The notes under the pieces are model-generated. The model made no database searches, was not told where the DNA came from, and was given only the letters and a program-made list of their open reading frames with translations. From assembly GCA_013396915.1 (NCBI GenBank), contig VWZL01002012.1, forward strand, positions 372,001 through 436,000: a stretch of DNA of 64,000 nt. The letters run 5' to 3'. Shown piece after piece: positions 37,051-49,130 of the stretch (position 1 is its first letter; the number at the start of each line of letters is the position of its first letter). The translations under genes and the position numbers were made by a program. This DNA comes from Stercorarius parasiticus. Its lineage: Eukaryota; Chordata; Aves; Charadriiformes; Stercorariidae.

Positions 37051-38079
37051 CACAGCTGTCAAAAAGTAAATTCGGTTCATTAAAAAAAAAGTGATCTGAT
37101 CATTTGACTGATTTATCAGTTGACATGAAACAAGAGACAGTGCAAGATTGCAGCTGACTTAAAGCAGGAAAAAGGGTGAGCTCTGGCATAACCAGCGCTA
37201 CAGAGAAGCGAATAGAGAACAGAATACTTTCATATTGCAAGCCTGAAGTTAAGCAGAATATTATTCCATTGGAAAAATAGGGAGTTGACTTGGATCTGCA
37301 AAGCTTCAGTTTTGAATTTGGAGCTTTTTCCTTTGCTTTTCTAGACTGTCCAGCACTCCCTCCAGCTCCCACATTTCCTGGCACTGTCTCCATAACCCTG
37401 TTTGGAGGAGCTTATCTAAAGCTCTCCATTGGGGAATGGAAATAGAACATATAGTGCAAGTTCCTTGGCTCGTCATCCACTCTGACAACATCCACAGCAA
37501 CAACAAGAAGCTGGACTTATTTTTACTACTTGGCAGTGGAACGGCTTTGGGAAGAAAACATTTCTGAAATTACATTTTCATTAAAATTTGAGAAAACATG
37601 CGAGGGGGAGCACAAGGAGGTATATTTAATGGTACATTAAGAGGCCTATTTTCAGTTAAGCAGAGGCATGCTTGGGAATAACATTTGCCCCTGGATAAAT
37701 CCACAATGCAACAAACTAAAACTGAACCTGCAATTGAATTCCATATCCACAAAAGTTGTTAGCAAATCAGGCCAACAAAGAGGGGAGGGCAGTCTTTGAA
37801 ATACGAACCAGAATAAATCTCCATATCAGCTATCAGATCTCAGTAAATAAGACATCATTTTTTACCTTCTGGTCATGCAGAAATCTTTTGTATCAATTTG
37901 TATCTTTTATATAATAATGGGAGGTTCTGTATTAAGGAACGATACTGCACTGACTCATGAGTTAGGTATTTTTGATGGACTAATTATCTAGATGATAAGA
38001 ATAGTTCCCACACTTTGGAATAAAAAGAAGAAAACAGAGCAAATTAACATTTATTAAGTGCGTTTGAAAAATAATTGTT
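37051..38079. other. Non-coding, no gene recognised
   Basis: It contains ACTGAT/ATCAGT arms with a 2-bp spacer at 37107-37120. The overlapping minus-strand frames 37100-37393 and 37306-37506 show no domain. No repeat family recognised. Confidence 0.5.
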
Positions 38080-38720
38080 ATTCATCACTTCTTGCAGTTA
38101 GAACTGTATTAATTATCTCTGCCTAGTTCATTTGCTCAGTCGCACCTAATGAAGACAGCAGCTTCTGGAAACAAAAACTCTGTCTATTGAGAAGATTAAA
38201 ATTATTGGAGGAAGTCTGAAATTTATTCATTTAATTCTGCTGCCTGAACTTGTTCTAAAAAGGCTTCGTTAAGCTACAGGATGAAATGCTTCTTTTACTC
38301 CAGATTTGCAGAGCTTTAAATGAGAGCAGACTCTGATAGGTAGGCTTTTGGGATTTCTTTTATGTGGTGGAACATCTTGGTTCTGCACAACCCGAAAGTT
38401 GGCTGGTTCCCACATTCCTAACGATGACGTGCAGGAAGGAGTTCAGCGCGTTGGCTGTTGATTTGTCAATAGCTTAATTCTCCATGACAACCTCCCCAGA
38501 GGAGTGAGAAAAGTCAATAGCACAAAGTTCACATCACCTTGGATAGCTGATGGGAGGCAAAACACAATAAAGAAGATAGAGGCCATAAACTGTGATAGGC
38601 AATGATTAACCCATCAAACTGGAGAAATATAAAGAAACATTAAAATGACAAAATACGATGAGTCATTTGGTGCTGATCTAATTAAATAATATCCCAATGT
38701 AAATCAGTGAGTTATAATCT
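38080..38720. promoter_or_regulatory. Candidate conserved non-coding block
   Basis: AT-rich, repeat-free block with TAATTA at 38110-38115 and 38679-38684, plus many ATTA, CAATAG and GATTAA cores across 38460-38700. CpGs are few. The texture is like vertebrate non-coding regulatory DNA; conservation is untested. Confidence 0.28.
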
Positions 38721-39939
38721 GAGAGCTGGGGTGAAAAGGCATTTGGCCTAGTGATTTCTGAAAAGTCCCTATAAGAATGTTCCTCTGCTTGATATCTTTG
38801 TCACCTGCCTGTACCTCGTTTCTGTGAATTTGGTTTTGGTCAGGACAAGCTTGATCCAAAGCCAGGCAGAGGCAATGGAAAGGTTATGACTAATTTCAAT
38901 ATGCTTTTTGGCACAGCCAAAAATTGATTTGTGATCAATTTGGCAGAATCAAGTTCTTTTTCCAGTCGGGGAGGAAGATTATTTTTTACCCTGGGTATGT
39001 GGTTAAGTCTCATTATCATTTCAGAGTCAGCATGTTCGTTATTTCTAATGGCATTGGTTGGTGGCTGTTTTAAGGATATAGACGTGCAGGTTTGGCTTTG
39101 GAAGAAGTTGAGAAGAGTGATACGGATTTCAGATCTATTTTAGCCAGGCCCTGGGGCTCTCAAATTCTGTTCTTTAACAGGAAAATCAGGGATGATTTGG
39201 TTTTGCCAGGACTTGATTAGTAGTAATTTGGTTTCGTAACATCAAAACAGACTGAGTTGGTTCAGGTTTAAGTTCCATTTTATCTGCATGCTCCAAGTCT
39301 GAGGATGAAAGTTCTTGGGCATTTTATAATTTTGTTGATTTTCAGTAAAAATTAGTATTTGTGAGCTCATTTCTTTGGAAGAAGTTGAAAAGATGTGGAC
39401 TTTTTATTTTCTGCTTCGTATTTGAACATTGTTACTCTTTCTGGTTTGCATCTTCTATCACTGTTATTGCCTTACCTGTATCAGCTCCAGTGCACGGGGC
39501 TGCCATATTTGCTCCCTGAGAATTTCACAGCTGATGAACAATAGTATGGAATCAGATTCTTCTAGTTTTACTTCATGCAGAGAGACGGCATTTCTGATTT
39601 TACTGGTTTCCTCGTCTGTATCTAGGCCAGATATTAGGTAGCCATGAAAAGGGATCAAGAAGACTGATGACCAGCTCTTAAGGATGTTTTTTAAAATGTC
39701 CTGCTTTAATGCAGTTGGCCATATTGTTCACAGTGTGTGGTATAGTTTCACATGAGTTCATGTCACTATGTTGTTCTCACCCATTTATTATTCATCTGCC
39801 ATGGCTAAAATATTTATAGGCTGTAAGGTCTGTTTCTTCCCAAGCACCTGTAGTGCTTAAGCATGGCAGTAACTTGGGCATCTGTCACAGCAGGCGTATT
39901 TGGTGGTTTTGGCTGCTGTTCCACCATCGGTGACCCAAA
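38721..39939. other. Non-coding, no gene recognised
   Basis: No gene or recognised repeat. The 70-codon plus-strand frames at 38931-39143 and 39429-39641 give hydrophobic products typical of T-rich non-coding strands. Confidence 0.55.
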
Positions 39940-40340
39940 AGGCTCCCTAAGTGACCTAATTATGAAACGATGATGACCAATAGTGCATTTACATCACTCC
40001 GTTAACGGCATTATTTTTAGCGTAACTCTTTCACTTACTGTCCTTCTGATCAATTAACCATGCCAGCGTCTGCTGTAATGAATGTCAGGTCCCCATCAAA
40101 TAAACCTCTCTTATCCATTAGTAATTATTGGCCGTGGCCTTCATCAAAAAGAGCGAGCTGAAAGTAAATGTTCAGATGGTATTATCTGACTAATGTACCA
40201 CTTGAATCTGACCTCTTCTTCATTGTGCACTATAGGCTGATAAGGAGTCTTTCAGAGACTTTGCTCCTTTCTAGTGAAACATAATCTCTTTCATTAAAGT
40301 CTGAGTTATTTAATCACATCCTTTTCAATGAGGCCAGCTT
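39940..40340. promoter_or_regulatory. Candidate conserved non-coding block
   Basis: Repeat-free block with TAATTA at 40122-40127, CAATTAACC near 40052 and AATGATGACCAATAG-like phrases. Scattered CpGs are retained (AAACGATG, CTCCGTTAACGGC, TAGCGTAAC, CAGCGTC, GGCCGTGG, AGAGCGAGC) in a CpG-poor setting. Retained CpGs and complex texture suggest constraint; no alignment was possible. Confidence 0.32.
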
Positions 40341-42159
40341 TTCCTGCAGTCCAGGAAAAGACTGCCATTGTCATGGGCTGCTTCAATCCCTCCAAACCCT
40401 CGTTGTCTTTCTTCTTGGTTCAGTTTCTATACAAAGTCCTTGCGGTTTTATTTTTGCTATTTTCAAGCTAGTTTTTCGTTCAGTGAAGCTTTCCCTCACT
40501 GCACCTTCCTTACATCTGTCAGCTATTGTCGCTCTTCCTTCTGCCTTTCTGGTGATGCTGAGTTTCAGTCGATAAGGCAGGTGGGAGTTTTGTGGGCAGT
40601 TGAGGGAAATCACAAAAGTTCTGTTGTTCTACAGATGAACGTGGCTTAAGGCCTCCTCTCTTCACAGGCGCACGAAGTCTCTTGCTGCACTTCTCTCTCT
40701 GTGTAATCACTTTTATTTTAAAGTTAGGATTGTAAATGTTTGTTGGGAGATTAGGTTTTGCTTTGATGTTGCTTGTAATGGAACAAGTTTGCAATTAAAA
40801 AACTGAGAAGGTTCAAATAGCTGCAAATGGTCCCAAGCTTTACCTACCATTATGCATATTTATAATTTCTAAATTGCTCTTTTTCTTCAGAGTGGTGGGT
40901 TTTCACTGAAAGCATCTTACTTCCAGTTGCACAGTTCTTGATCCCACCACTTTTAGGGTTTTTTACTTTAGGTATAGCTGGTTTCTACTTTTCAGTGATA
41001 CTGGAAAACATCCTGAATGTTTCCAGGACTGTGGCCATTTTACAATACCTGCTTGTCTCTCCATCCCTGCTGCTGTTTCCTGGTGGAGATGTTTTTTCTA
41101 TATCCAGTTGCATGGTAGGAAAAAAACCAACAACCTCTCTCAGTTGACACAGTGAAGTTAAATATCTTGCAATTCATCACTCTTTATTTTAAAATGAACG
41201 TGCGTAGATGTTTACCGCAAACCGGTCAGTCAGATGAAGATGGTCTTCTCAGTAAGCAGGTAATTTAGAAGCTGTATCTTCTGAAACATACTTCCCCAAG
41301 TGTACAAGCTTGATCAACTGGAAATTAGTTGAACTTACGGCAAGTGAGTTGATTTTGCTATTTGATATTGGGAGGCAGAACTTACTGTTCATGAGTTTAT
41401 CTCCACTGACTGTTATTCCTATAGAAAGCCCCGCAGATCTTTCACACTGCTTTTTGCCCCATGGATTACGCACACAGAAAGACTTCAGCCTCTTTGTTGA
41501 GTCTCCTCTCCTTGAGAACATGGCTGCTAGTTGCTTATTTGGAGATATATCCCGTTTTGCCTCCAGCATAAGAGGAAAGGAAAACCTGCAGGGTGATCAC
41601 GGGCTCAAGCTCGCACGAGCACGTCGGCTGTGGTTCAGCAAAGCTCTTAAAGATGGGCTGAACTTTAAAACAAACTACAAGTAGGACAGTTTCCCATGCC
41701 TCAAATCTGATGTGTGTTTTAGGGGCACTGCTAAATGAAGACTTAAAACCTTATGACTTTGCTTAGTGAGGGGTGAATGATTGTATGTGCGGTGTACCTC
41801 TGCCTCTGGTGCCAATCAAGTCGAACTGGAAAAGAGCTCCACAAAAGAGGGCCTTATTGTGAGCCTGAAATTGATTCCCAACCTGAAAATTGCAATGACC
41901 AGCATCAAAACTCTCCATTTTTCTCCTTTTTCCCCACCGGCTGGCAATGGTAAGACCAAAGTCTTGTTAGAGACCTGAAACCAGTAAAAATTTGTAGCAG
42001 CCGTCTCATGCAGCAGGGCTGCCTGTGCTGTTGTGGTATCTAATTCCAACCCAGACAATTTTCTTCTCGGTAATGGAGAGGAGTTGAGAAGCAGTGATTT
42101 AGGGCTAGTGGGAGGGACAGATGCAGGAGAGTAGCAGTTCTGGCTCTAACACTGTGCAG
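40341..42159. other. Non-coding, no gene recognised
   Basis: Several overlapping frames of 60-124 codons on both strands (for example 41310-41684 plus, 41249-41569 minus) lie here. None has a recognisable domain, and the two-strand overlap argues against coding. No repeat family recognised. Confidence 0.55.
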
Positions 42160-42420
42160 CCTGTTGTGTAAGATTAATGACTGTGGACTACTCTCTATTT
42201 TTCTCTCTCTACAACTGTGAGCAATCGCCTCCAAAATCAGCCTGCTGCTGGCGAGCCAGCAAATAGATAATAAGATCCCTGTGTGTTAAATATGCACAGC
42301 TGCACGTCTGACATTGCTGATCCATCTGCACTCCCAGATACCATGTGCCAGCTGCCTTGCTCGGGTGAGTGAGGAAGGGATCCATTAAAGAAAGAAAGTC
42401 TGCAGCGTAATCTCAGCTCT
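42160..42420. promoter_or_regulatory. Possible conserved non-coding block
   Basis: Non-repetitive block with AGATTAATGACTGTGG, an AGATAATAAGATCC phrase (GATA-type) and CAGCTG-type E-boxes at about 42298 and 42349. The evidence is motif content only. Confidence 0.2.
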
Positions 42421-45400
42421 CTCCCCCTTGCCATCACTGTGCTCTGTTGCTCCGGGTTCCTGGAGTCTCTCTCCCCTCCCCATCCTTCTTTTGGCTGTGA
42501 AGGTTTGAAAGCAGCAGACACTTTTACTTCACCATTTACAAAGTGAGCTGGATTGCCAGGTGGGTTTTCCCTGAGCTCCCGCAATGCTAATTTTCACCTC
42601 CCCAAGGTGGTGATTCAGAGGAGCTTGGTCAGTCAAGTGAGTCACAGTGCTTTCCTACATCCCTCTTTTATTGCCTGAGACTTACATTCAGTAAGAAAAC
42701 TGAGCAGCCTTTTCCTTGACTTCTTTCTGCCTGTATCTCCCACGCTCCATCCTCTGCTCCTCCGAATAGCTTTGTTTCTGGCACTCTCTTTGGCAGCTGG
42801 GAGAGAAGAAAACCAGCGTATTCCTGACAGTCTGTGTGCTGATGCCTGCACTGGCTGCAGGGCTCTGATAGCAGCTCGATGGAGGAAGGGCATCAGCTCT
42901 AGTCAAGAGTTTCCAAACCAGGAGCCTTCAGCATTGGTCTTGGGTCTGTGTTCAGGCACTGGAGTCACTGTGAGCTGTTCTTGCTCTATGCTTTTTTGAA
43001 AATCAGTCCTCCTTGGTGTTGGTGCCAAGGTAGAGATAAGTTGTGCCTTCCTGTGGCTCCGTTGCCTTCCTCATGCTCCCCAGGGCTGCAAATCTTGACC
43101 ATCAAGGGAGGGGGAGAGCAAAATGGGGAAGGAGAGTGCCCAAGTCTGTATGGAAGCCACTGACTGCACTGAGGAGTGTTTTGTGGTGCTTACAGGCCTG
43201 GCGCCATGCTAAACACCGCTCTGCGGTGGCTGTTTCTGTGTGAACTAGCTCACAGCTGGCCATGCTGGATGGCAAGAAGAACATGCTCTTGTCTACATCC
43301 AGAAGGCCATGTAGAAGGCAGGTTCCCAGTAAAGTGCCTTTCAGGATCCTTTCTGGAGGAGGGAATGGGGCATGGAATAAAACATGTTGTTATCTGTCTA
43401 TGGGGGCCCTTATATGGCCTTATACTTAATCTTTTACTCGCAGCTGAAGCTGTGTACCATGCTTGTAAATGGGGAATGTCATCACTGTTCTACTGACAGA
43501 TGTATAAATCCTTTAAACCGTGATTTTATTATGTAAACTTTCTTGCCACTGGCATCCTGTCAGTACTCTAGTGGGAGGGCTTTCCTCCCCAGGTGTAACT
43601 GTGCAAACATTATGGTTATGGCACAAAGTCCAACCTGGTTAGATTCTGTCACATAAATATACATCGAGTTAAATCAAACACAGCTTGCGTCCTGTTGGAA
43701 AAGCCCATTCATAAGCAGTTGTTTGAGATCCATAAGATAACCCAGTGTGTAAAGATAGCCAGTTCCTCTAAAGCGTTGTTCCTGGGAAAATGTACAACTG
43801 AAGATCAGTAATTAAGCTAAAGCTAATAGGTGACCGAGGCCCTTGGATTTTATATGCCTGGATTTCCAAAACTCCACCTTTTTTTTATTTCCTTCTGTGT
43901 TTTTGTGGTGAGAAACAGTTCTGTAAGTGAAGGAATACCCAGAGTCTGGGAGGAAGCCCTTCCAAAACAGCGTGTTACAGACAGTCACTGTCTGGGAAAA
44001 AAGGAAATGATAATACTTTGGAACATAATGACATTTTGTATATAAAATAATGGAATTGGCAAAAGTACCATAGAAGTCCACATGCTTTGGTTTATTGCTA
44101 AGTGAATGTGGGAATGAATCCCCTCCTCCCAGTCACTCCTGTGTTTTAAAGTGCAAAAGCATTAGCGATACCTAAACCCCAACTGGTACAGAAAAGTTGA
44201 GCAGAATAAGCTAAAATGGATGTAAACGATTGCTGGGGAAATTAAGTTTCTCACAGTCTTTTGGAGAATTGGGTTTGCTATGACTACATACAGGATACTG
44301 CCCAAAAATACAAAAAACAAACACAATACCCCATTCGTGCTTGAAATATTCTGGAATCTGTGGTGAGCAAGACATTTGTGTTCCCCTGATAATAAAGACA
44401 GCCAAATAATGTATCAAATATACTTGTAAGGATGTATCATCATTGTTAACATTCTTCTTCATGCTTTTCAATTTATTTTGTTAGATAAGTGTACGGGGCC
44501 CGTTCCCGATCTCAGCCAGATTTCAAATGTGCACGAGTATATCGGCTCCTGATTATTATCTCTGTAAGTGAGAATGGAGCCAAGGCAGTACCTAAAAGTG
44601 AGTTGGAATCAAACTTCGACATCTGTGCAATTTATTTATTTTTAAAGTCTGTTTGGAAAAGCAGCACCCTCTTTCTGAGCAGAACAAGACCTTGGATGTA
44701 AATGGATTTGAACATATCTAGGGCTACATTTCTAAAAGAAACCTGATGAAGCCATAGGTGTCTCACATCCTTACATGTATTCAGGCATCAATATCCCGCT
44801 AAATTACATTTGACAGTCGCATATGTGTATATCCATCCCATCTCACATTTTGCGGTTAGAAGGTGTGCCAAAATCCCAGGTGCCTCTATAATGGGAATAG
44901 AAAGGGGGTCTCAAATAGAATAAATCACCGTCATGGAAAAAGCCATGACTCTTCATTGATTGTAAAGGCAGTTTAAGATGATTTAGGTTTCTGGATTGGG
45001 TGTTGTGGTTAACTGCCCAAAGTTAGGCGAACCTGTGACCTTTCTGAGGCATTTTGAACCCCTGGTCTGCCTGGTTCCCACCATATCTCCACAGTGCCTA
45101 GCAACTCAATCAGATCCAAGAGCCTACCTTAGATAGGAATGTTTGGCCTCTGCTTGCACGCAACAGTGGGAGACAGAGTTTTGAGTGAAAACCATGATTA
45201 TTATAATTTTATGTATCAAGTTTTGTCATCTATCTATATACACAAGGTACTGAAGAGTATGTACATAAATTAAGTTGTTGAACACAAATGGGGCTAAGCA
45301 GATATCTAGCGGGTTATCTGACAGGCATAACTCAAGGCTGATTTATGCCTGTAATGGAATGTACAGTTGTTTGTAAGCCAGAAAAGTCGGAAAGTTTCTT

Positions 45401-45997
45401 TTTGACTTCAGTGAAATTTCGGCTAAGCCCCCTGTAAGTAGTGCATTTCTTCTGCATTCCCCATGGAAAAGGCTTGACTTCCCTCTTCTTTACCAGAATT
45501 TCCATTACAATAAAGATGAAGAGGGTATAAGGCACCTCAGCCTTTAGTTCTAAGGAAAATGGAAGCACTGGAAACAGGAAAATACCTTTCAGAGTTATGA
45601 AACCATAAAATGTTTGCAGAAAGCCAGAAAACATATGAAAGTAGTCTGGTCTGGGGGTTTTGTTAAAACAATTGAGACTCGGCCAAGATTCGTTCAAACA
45701 TTTACAGGGTGAACAAGGCAACTTGCAAAAGCAACAGTGCAATTATCCGCCAGGAATTTTTGCTTGTCTGTGGTACTTGTTCTCCTAAGACTTTCAGATA
45801 TGTTCTGAAATCCAAATAGTAAATGTATCTGCGTCCCTCGCAACCCAGAAGCCAGATCACAATCCAGATTTCACTATAGCTCTAAATATCTCCCCTTTTG
45901 GCAGATCTGCTCTTCTTTTCTGGGCCCATTATTCGCTGAAATCAAGGACCAGGCTGTGTTCTTGCTTCAGTCTATGTAGATCTGAAGTAATATCTTT
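42421..45997. other. Non-coding, no gene recognised
   Basis: A slightly GC-richer part (42.4-43.4 kb) gives clusters of overlapping frames on both strands without domains. A 136-codon minus-strand frame lies at 45332-45742; its cysteine-rich start and T-rich remainder match nothing I know. The phrase AACTGCCCAAAGTTAGGCGAACC near 45011 weakly recalls the relic-1 family. Confidence 0.5.
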
Positions 45998-46043
45998 TGA
46001 CACAGTGAAATTACACTGGGATAAATGAAATTTGAATCTGGCC
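45998..46043. repeat. Partial sauropsid repeat (relic 6)
   Basis: ACACAGTGAAATTACACTGGG, ATAAATGAAATTTGAATCTGGCC: this corresponds to the right half of the old pattern AATGGAGTTACACTGG-TATAAAT-GAATCTGGCCC. Only about 46 bp are recognisable. The left half is absent or too decayed. Confidence 0.4.
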
Positions 46044-47479
46044 TTAGAAGCTGCGCGTTCTGGAAAGCCATGAGAAAGGTTAAATCTACATGTTGATGTG
46101 CCAATATACCGCAGGAAAAACTGTTATTCTCAATATATTTCTATAGGGCCTGAAATTCTCATCAGAGTTCTTGTCCAGTTTTATAGGCTTGTGAAGGCAG
46201 ATCATAAAAGTTTCAAATTAGTGGGACACCTCAGAGGTAGTTGGCAGCATATTTGAAACATATTTTAAGAGGTGTGTCCAATCATTGGTAATGACAAAAT
46301 CAGCTCTGTGTATCTTGGTACGCACAGGAAAATATGCATCCCAATGAAAACCGCTTTAGGCTTTTTTCACCTTCGTGTTTATGCATTTATAAAGATTTTT
46401 CACACATACCAAGATCATTTCTCCTATATGTTTACAGGACTAAAAAAAAAGAAAAACACAGAAAAGGCAGCCACTAAAATTAGCAAGCTGGTGAAATAGT
46501 AACTCCTGCCTGCTGTCTGCTTTTGGGAGAAACTCTGCTTTTGAATCTTCTCTAATGAATGATGACATGTTGCATTCAAGGAACAAATGTGACTTTTCCT
46601 GCTGGCCAACATTCTCTTCCTTTCTCTTTCTTCTCTTTGGGTATGCATAACAGAAGCTCGCTAAGGAGGAAGAGAGTCTTAAACAAATTGAAAAGCCCTA
46701 GGTCTTTTTTTAGAAATGTTGTAATTGCATAATGTTGTGGTCATGAATTAAAAAGCAAAATAATACCTGTAGCTGAACAGTGGAGTCAGGTCCCTCTGCA
46801 ATGGGGACAACAGTTGGGAGTTCCTGGAGCTGTAGTTGTGCAGGGAGGGAAACTGCAAAACCAGGAATAACCACAACTTTTTTAGCCTTCCAGATTAATC
46901 CTGGTAATCACCTGAAATAAAGATCTGCAGGTGGAGTGGTTTGCATGAAATGGAGAAGATGTTGCTGAGTGTCCATGCAGGACAGGGCTTGGGGTGAGAT
47001 TTTCAACATGTCCGAGTCTTCTTGCAGCATTTGGTGATCTTCGCTCCACTCCTCTCCCACGTGAGGACCCCCTTTGACTTTGATGACAGAGCCAGCTGTG
47101 CAGGGCTTGGAGAAGGGTCTTCTGCTCAATTTGCCAAGTTGGGGTAGAGAGCAGAAGTGGCGTCCGTCTGCCGTTCCATCCTTCCATCCTGCCTTCCGCC
47201 AGAGGTCTGTGCAGACTTGAAGCAGTGTCTTCATGTACTGCTGGGAAATGGTTATGCGTATTTGGTTTTAATGGGAGACAGAGGCCCTGGGACTCTACAC
47301 CTTCTCTAAAATGCCAGAGTTCTCACTGCTTCTAAAGTGGGAATGCAAAAATAAAAAGTGACATATTTTAATTATGAAGTGGGGTGGGAGAGGGAAGGAA
47401 GAAATAGAAAGCAATACAACAAAGCCAAGATTTAGGGTGACATCACTTTCTATATAATTGCAATGCCAGCAGACATTCA
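46044..47479. other. Non-coding, no gene recognised
   Basis: No gene. Two overlapping minus-strand frames at 46.88-47.23 kb (101 and 108 codons) are in different phases of the same strand, so at most one could be real, and neither shows a domain. Confidence 0.55.
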
Positions 47480-48330
47480 ATAAACATATCAGCATTGTTA
47501 AAATGATTTATGACCCAAATAGTTGAATATAAAATATTATCAATAGATGTGTCATCATTGATCTTTCCTGGGGCTAGAGGCTGAAGGATGGAAGAGGGAG
47601 ATGATTTTAACAAACAATCCTTGACAGGAATCCAAAGGAAACAATGTGCAGGGACAGACAGCTGACAAATTCAGTATGGGGCCGTTAAAACATGTGATGA
47701 ATTTGCTGGGAAAGTATATATTTGTGGAAGAGGTGAGCTCATATCTGCCATAAATTTGTCAGCCGTGACACAGTGTTCTCAGGCCTGGCATGAATAATGC
47801 CTAGCTATTTACAGGCTTTGTCTGGCAAAAGCTCTATCAGTCACTCCAGGGTTATTTACAAAGAAAAGTGTCTATCAGTTACAAGGACATGACTTTGCCA
47901 ATAAAAGATAACAAAAGAGGAAGTCAGCCAGTGGCCTCTCCGTGCAAGATGCATCTTCTCCCGAGAAACTCTGGGCTGGAATGAATCCGATGGACTGCCG
48001 TAGGACCTCCTGGCAGAGTGCCTGGCATAGGCTGCAACAGTACATTTATCCACACTGATTAGATTAGAATTATTAATAGGGGTCTATGGAGTGGAGCAAA
48101 GGGTCATTTAGAGTTTAATTCTGTTCTCAGATAACTTCATTTCAGCTGATGGGATTGTTATTGTAGGGGTTTTATATGTTTATAGGAAACAATATACTCA
48201 ATAATGAAGTCATGCATCCTTCTGCAAGATTAGGAGAGCTATTGTGTAGCTGGAGTGATGTCTTCACAATCGTGTTAATTAAGTAATAGTGATTTGACTT
48301 TGTCTCCTCATAAAATGCATTTAAGAAAGT
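47480..48330. promoter_or_regulatory. Candidate conserved non-coding block
   Basis: Complex repeat-free DNA with TGATTTATGAC at 47514-47524 (similar to a HOX-PBX composite site), ATTATCAATAG, repeated ACAAAG/AATAAAAGATAAC phrases near 47860-47915, a GATTAGATTAGAATTATTAATAG run at 48056-48078, and TTAATTAA at 48275-48282. Function and conservation are inferred from texture and motifs only. Confidence 0.3.
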
Positions 48331-48666
48331 GACTAAAAGCTGCTGAGAAAGTGTTCCCTCAATAGAAATATATAGCAAAACAAGCAAGAAATGAAAGCAG
48401 CCTTGGATTGAGTGAACAGAATTGCTGACGCGATGCTTTTCCTTAAGAAAGACAACGACTTGGCCTGGAGTTTCAGCTTCCTGTTATGTTAATATAAATG
48501 CGTATCAATTTAGTATTGAGTATACCAGGGTCTTTTTTCCTTGTCCTCAATCCCAATAAAAGTGCAAGGCAAGATTGTAGACTGTGGTATATTTATGGCA
48601 TGTTTACATTTGTCAGTCATTTGTTTCAAGCTTCAGACCAGGAAGTTTGAGATCATGTTCAGCTTC
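48331..48666. other. Non-coding, nothing recognised
   Basis: Short AT-rich interval without gene, RNA or repeat that I can identify. Confidence 0.5.
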
Positions 48667-48710
48667 TTCAAAGTGGGTGCCTAAAGTTAGACACTGAAAC
48701 CTGATTTTAG
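48667..48710. repeat. Partial sauropsid repeat (relic 7)
   Basis: TTCAAAGTGGGTGCCTAAAG, TTAGACACTGAAACCTGATTTTAGG: close to the TTTTCAAAAGTGGGTGCC-TAAAGTTAGGCACC start of the family seen in relics 1 and 4. Only the left part is recognisable. Confidence 0.5.
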
Positions 48711-49040
48711 GACGATAGGTTGCAATGGCCTGGTGTGGAAGGAAAACAGATAGGGCTGGTAGAAATTTTCAGGGCAGGATTTGCAAGTGTCCATGAGTGA
48801 TGCCAGTTAAGCTACTTTCTGAAGGAAATCCGTGAGTCAAGCTCGTATCAAATGTTACATGCCAAAAATGTTGACCCATGTTCTTTTCTGAAATGCTGTT
48901 GTCCAGATTTCACAGTGTGTCACGCTGTTCCTAATTACACAGTTATGGTTTTGTCACTGGGTATGTTATCTTCAAGGGCTTAGAGTGTGGTGATAAAATT
49001 TTTCTGAGAAGTTTAATTTTGCCTGTTTTTCAGTGGCGGG

Positions 49041-49130
49041 GAGCCAGCTTCTTACATGGTGTAAATTGGACTCTTTCCATTCACTTCCGTGGAACCGTAG
49101 TAACATACACCATTTGAAATCAAACTCGGC
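49041..49130. repeat. Decayed palindrome-like sauropsid repeat (relic 8)
   Basis: GAGCCAGCTTCTTACATGG, TGTAAATTGGACTC, TTTCCATTCACTTCCGTGGAA and ACATACACCATTTGAAATC occur in order. They match a pattern with a GGGCCAGATTCT end, GGTGTAAATTGG, a central CCATTGACTTCAATGG and complementary ATTTACACCA. The central TTCCATTCACTTCCGTGGAA is still nearly symmetrical. The class is inferred to be a MITE-like DNA element. Confidence 0.5.

Noticed and set aside
45332..45742. 136-codon minus-strand frame with cysteine-rich start
   Set aside because: The cysteines do not form a known finger pattern and the rest is hydrophobic and phenylalanine-rich, as expected from T-rich DNA.
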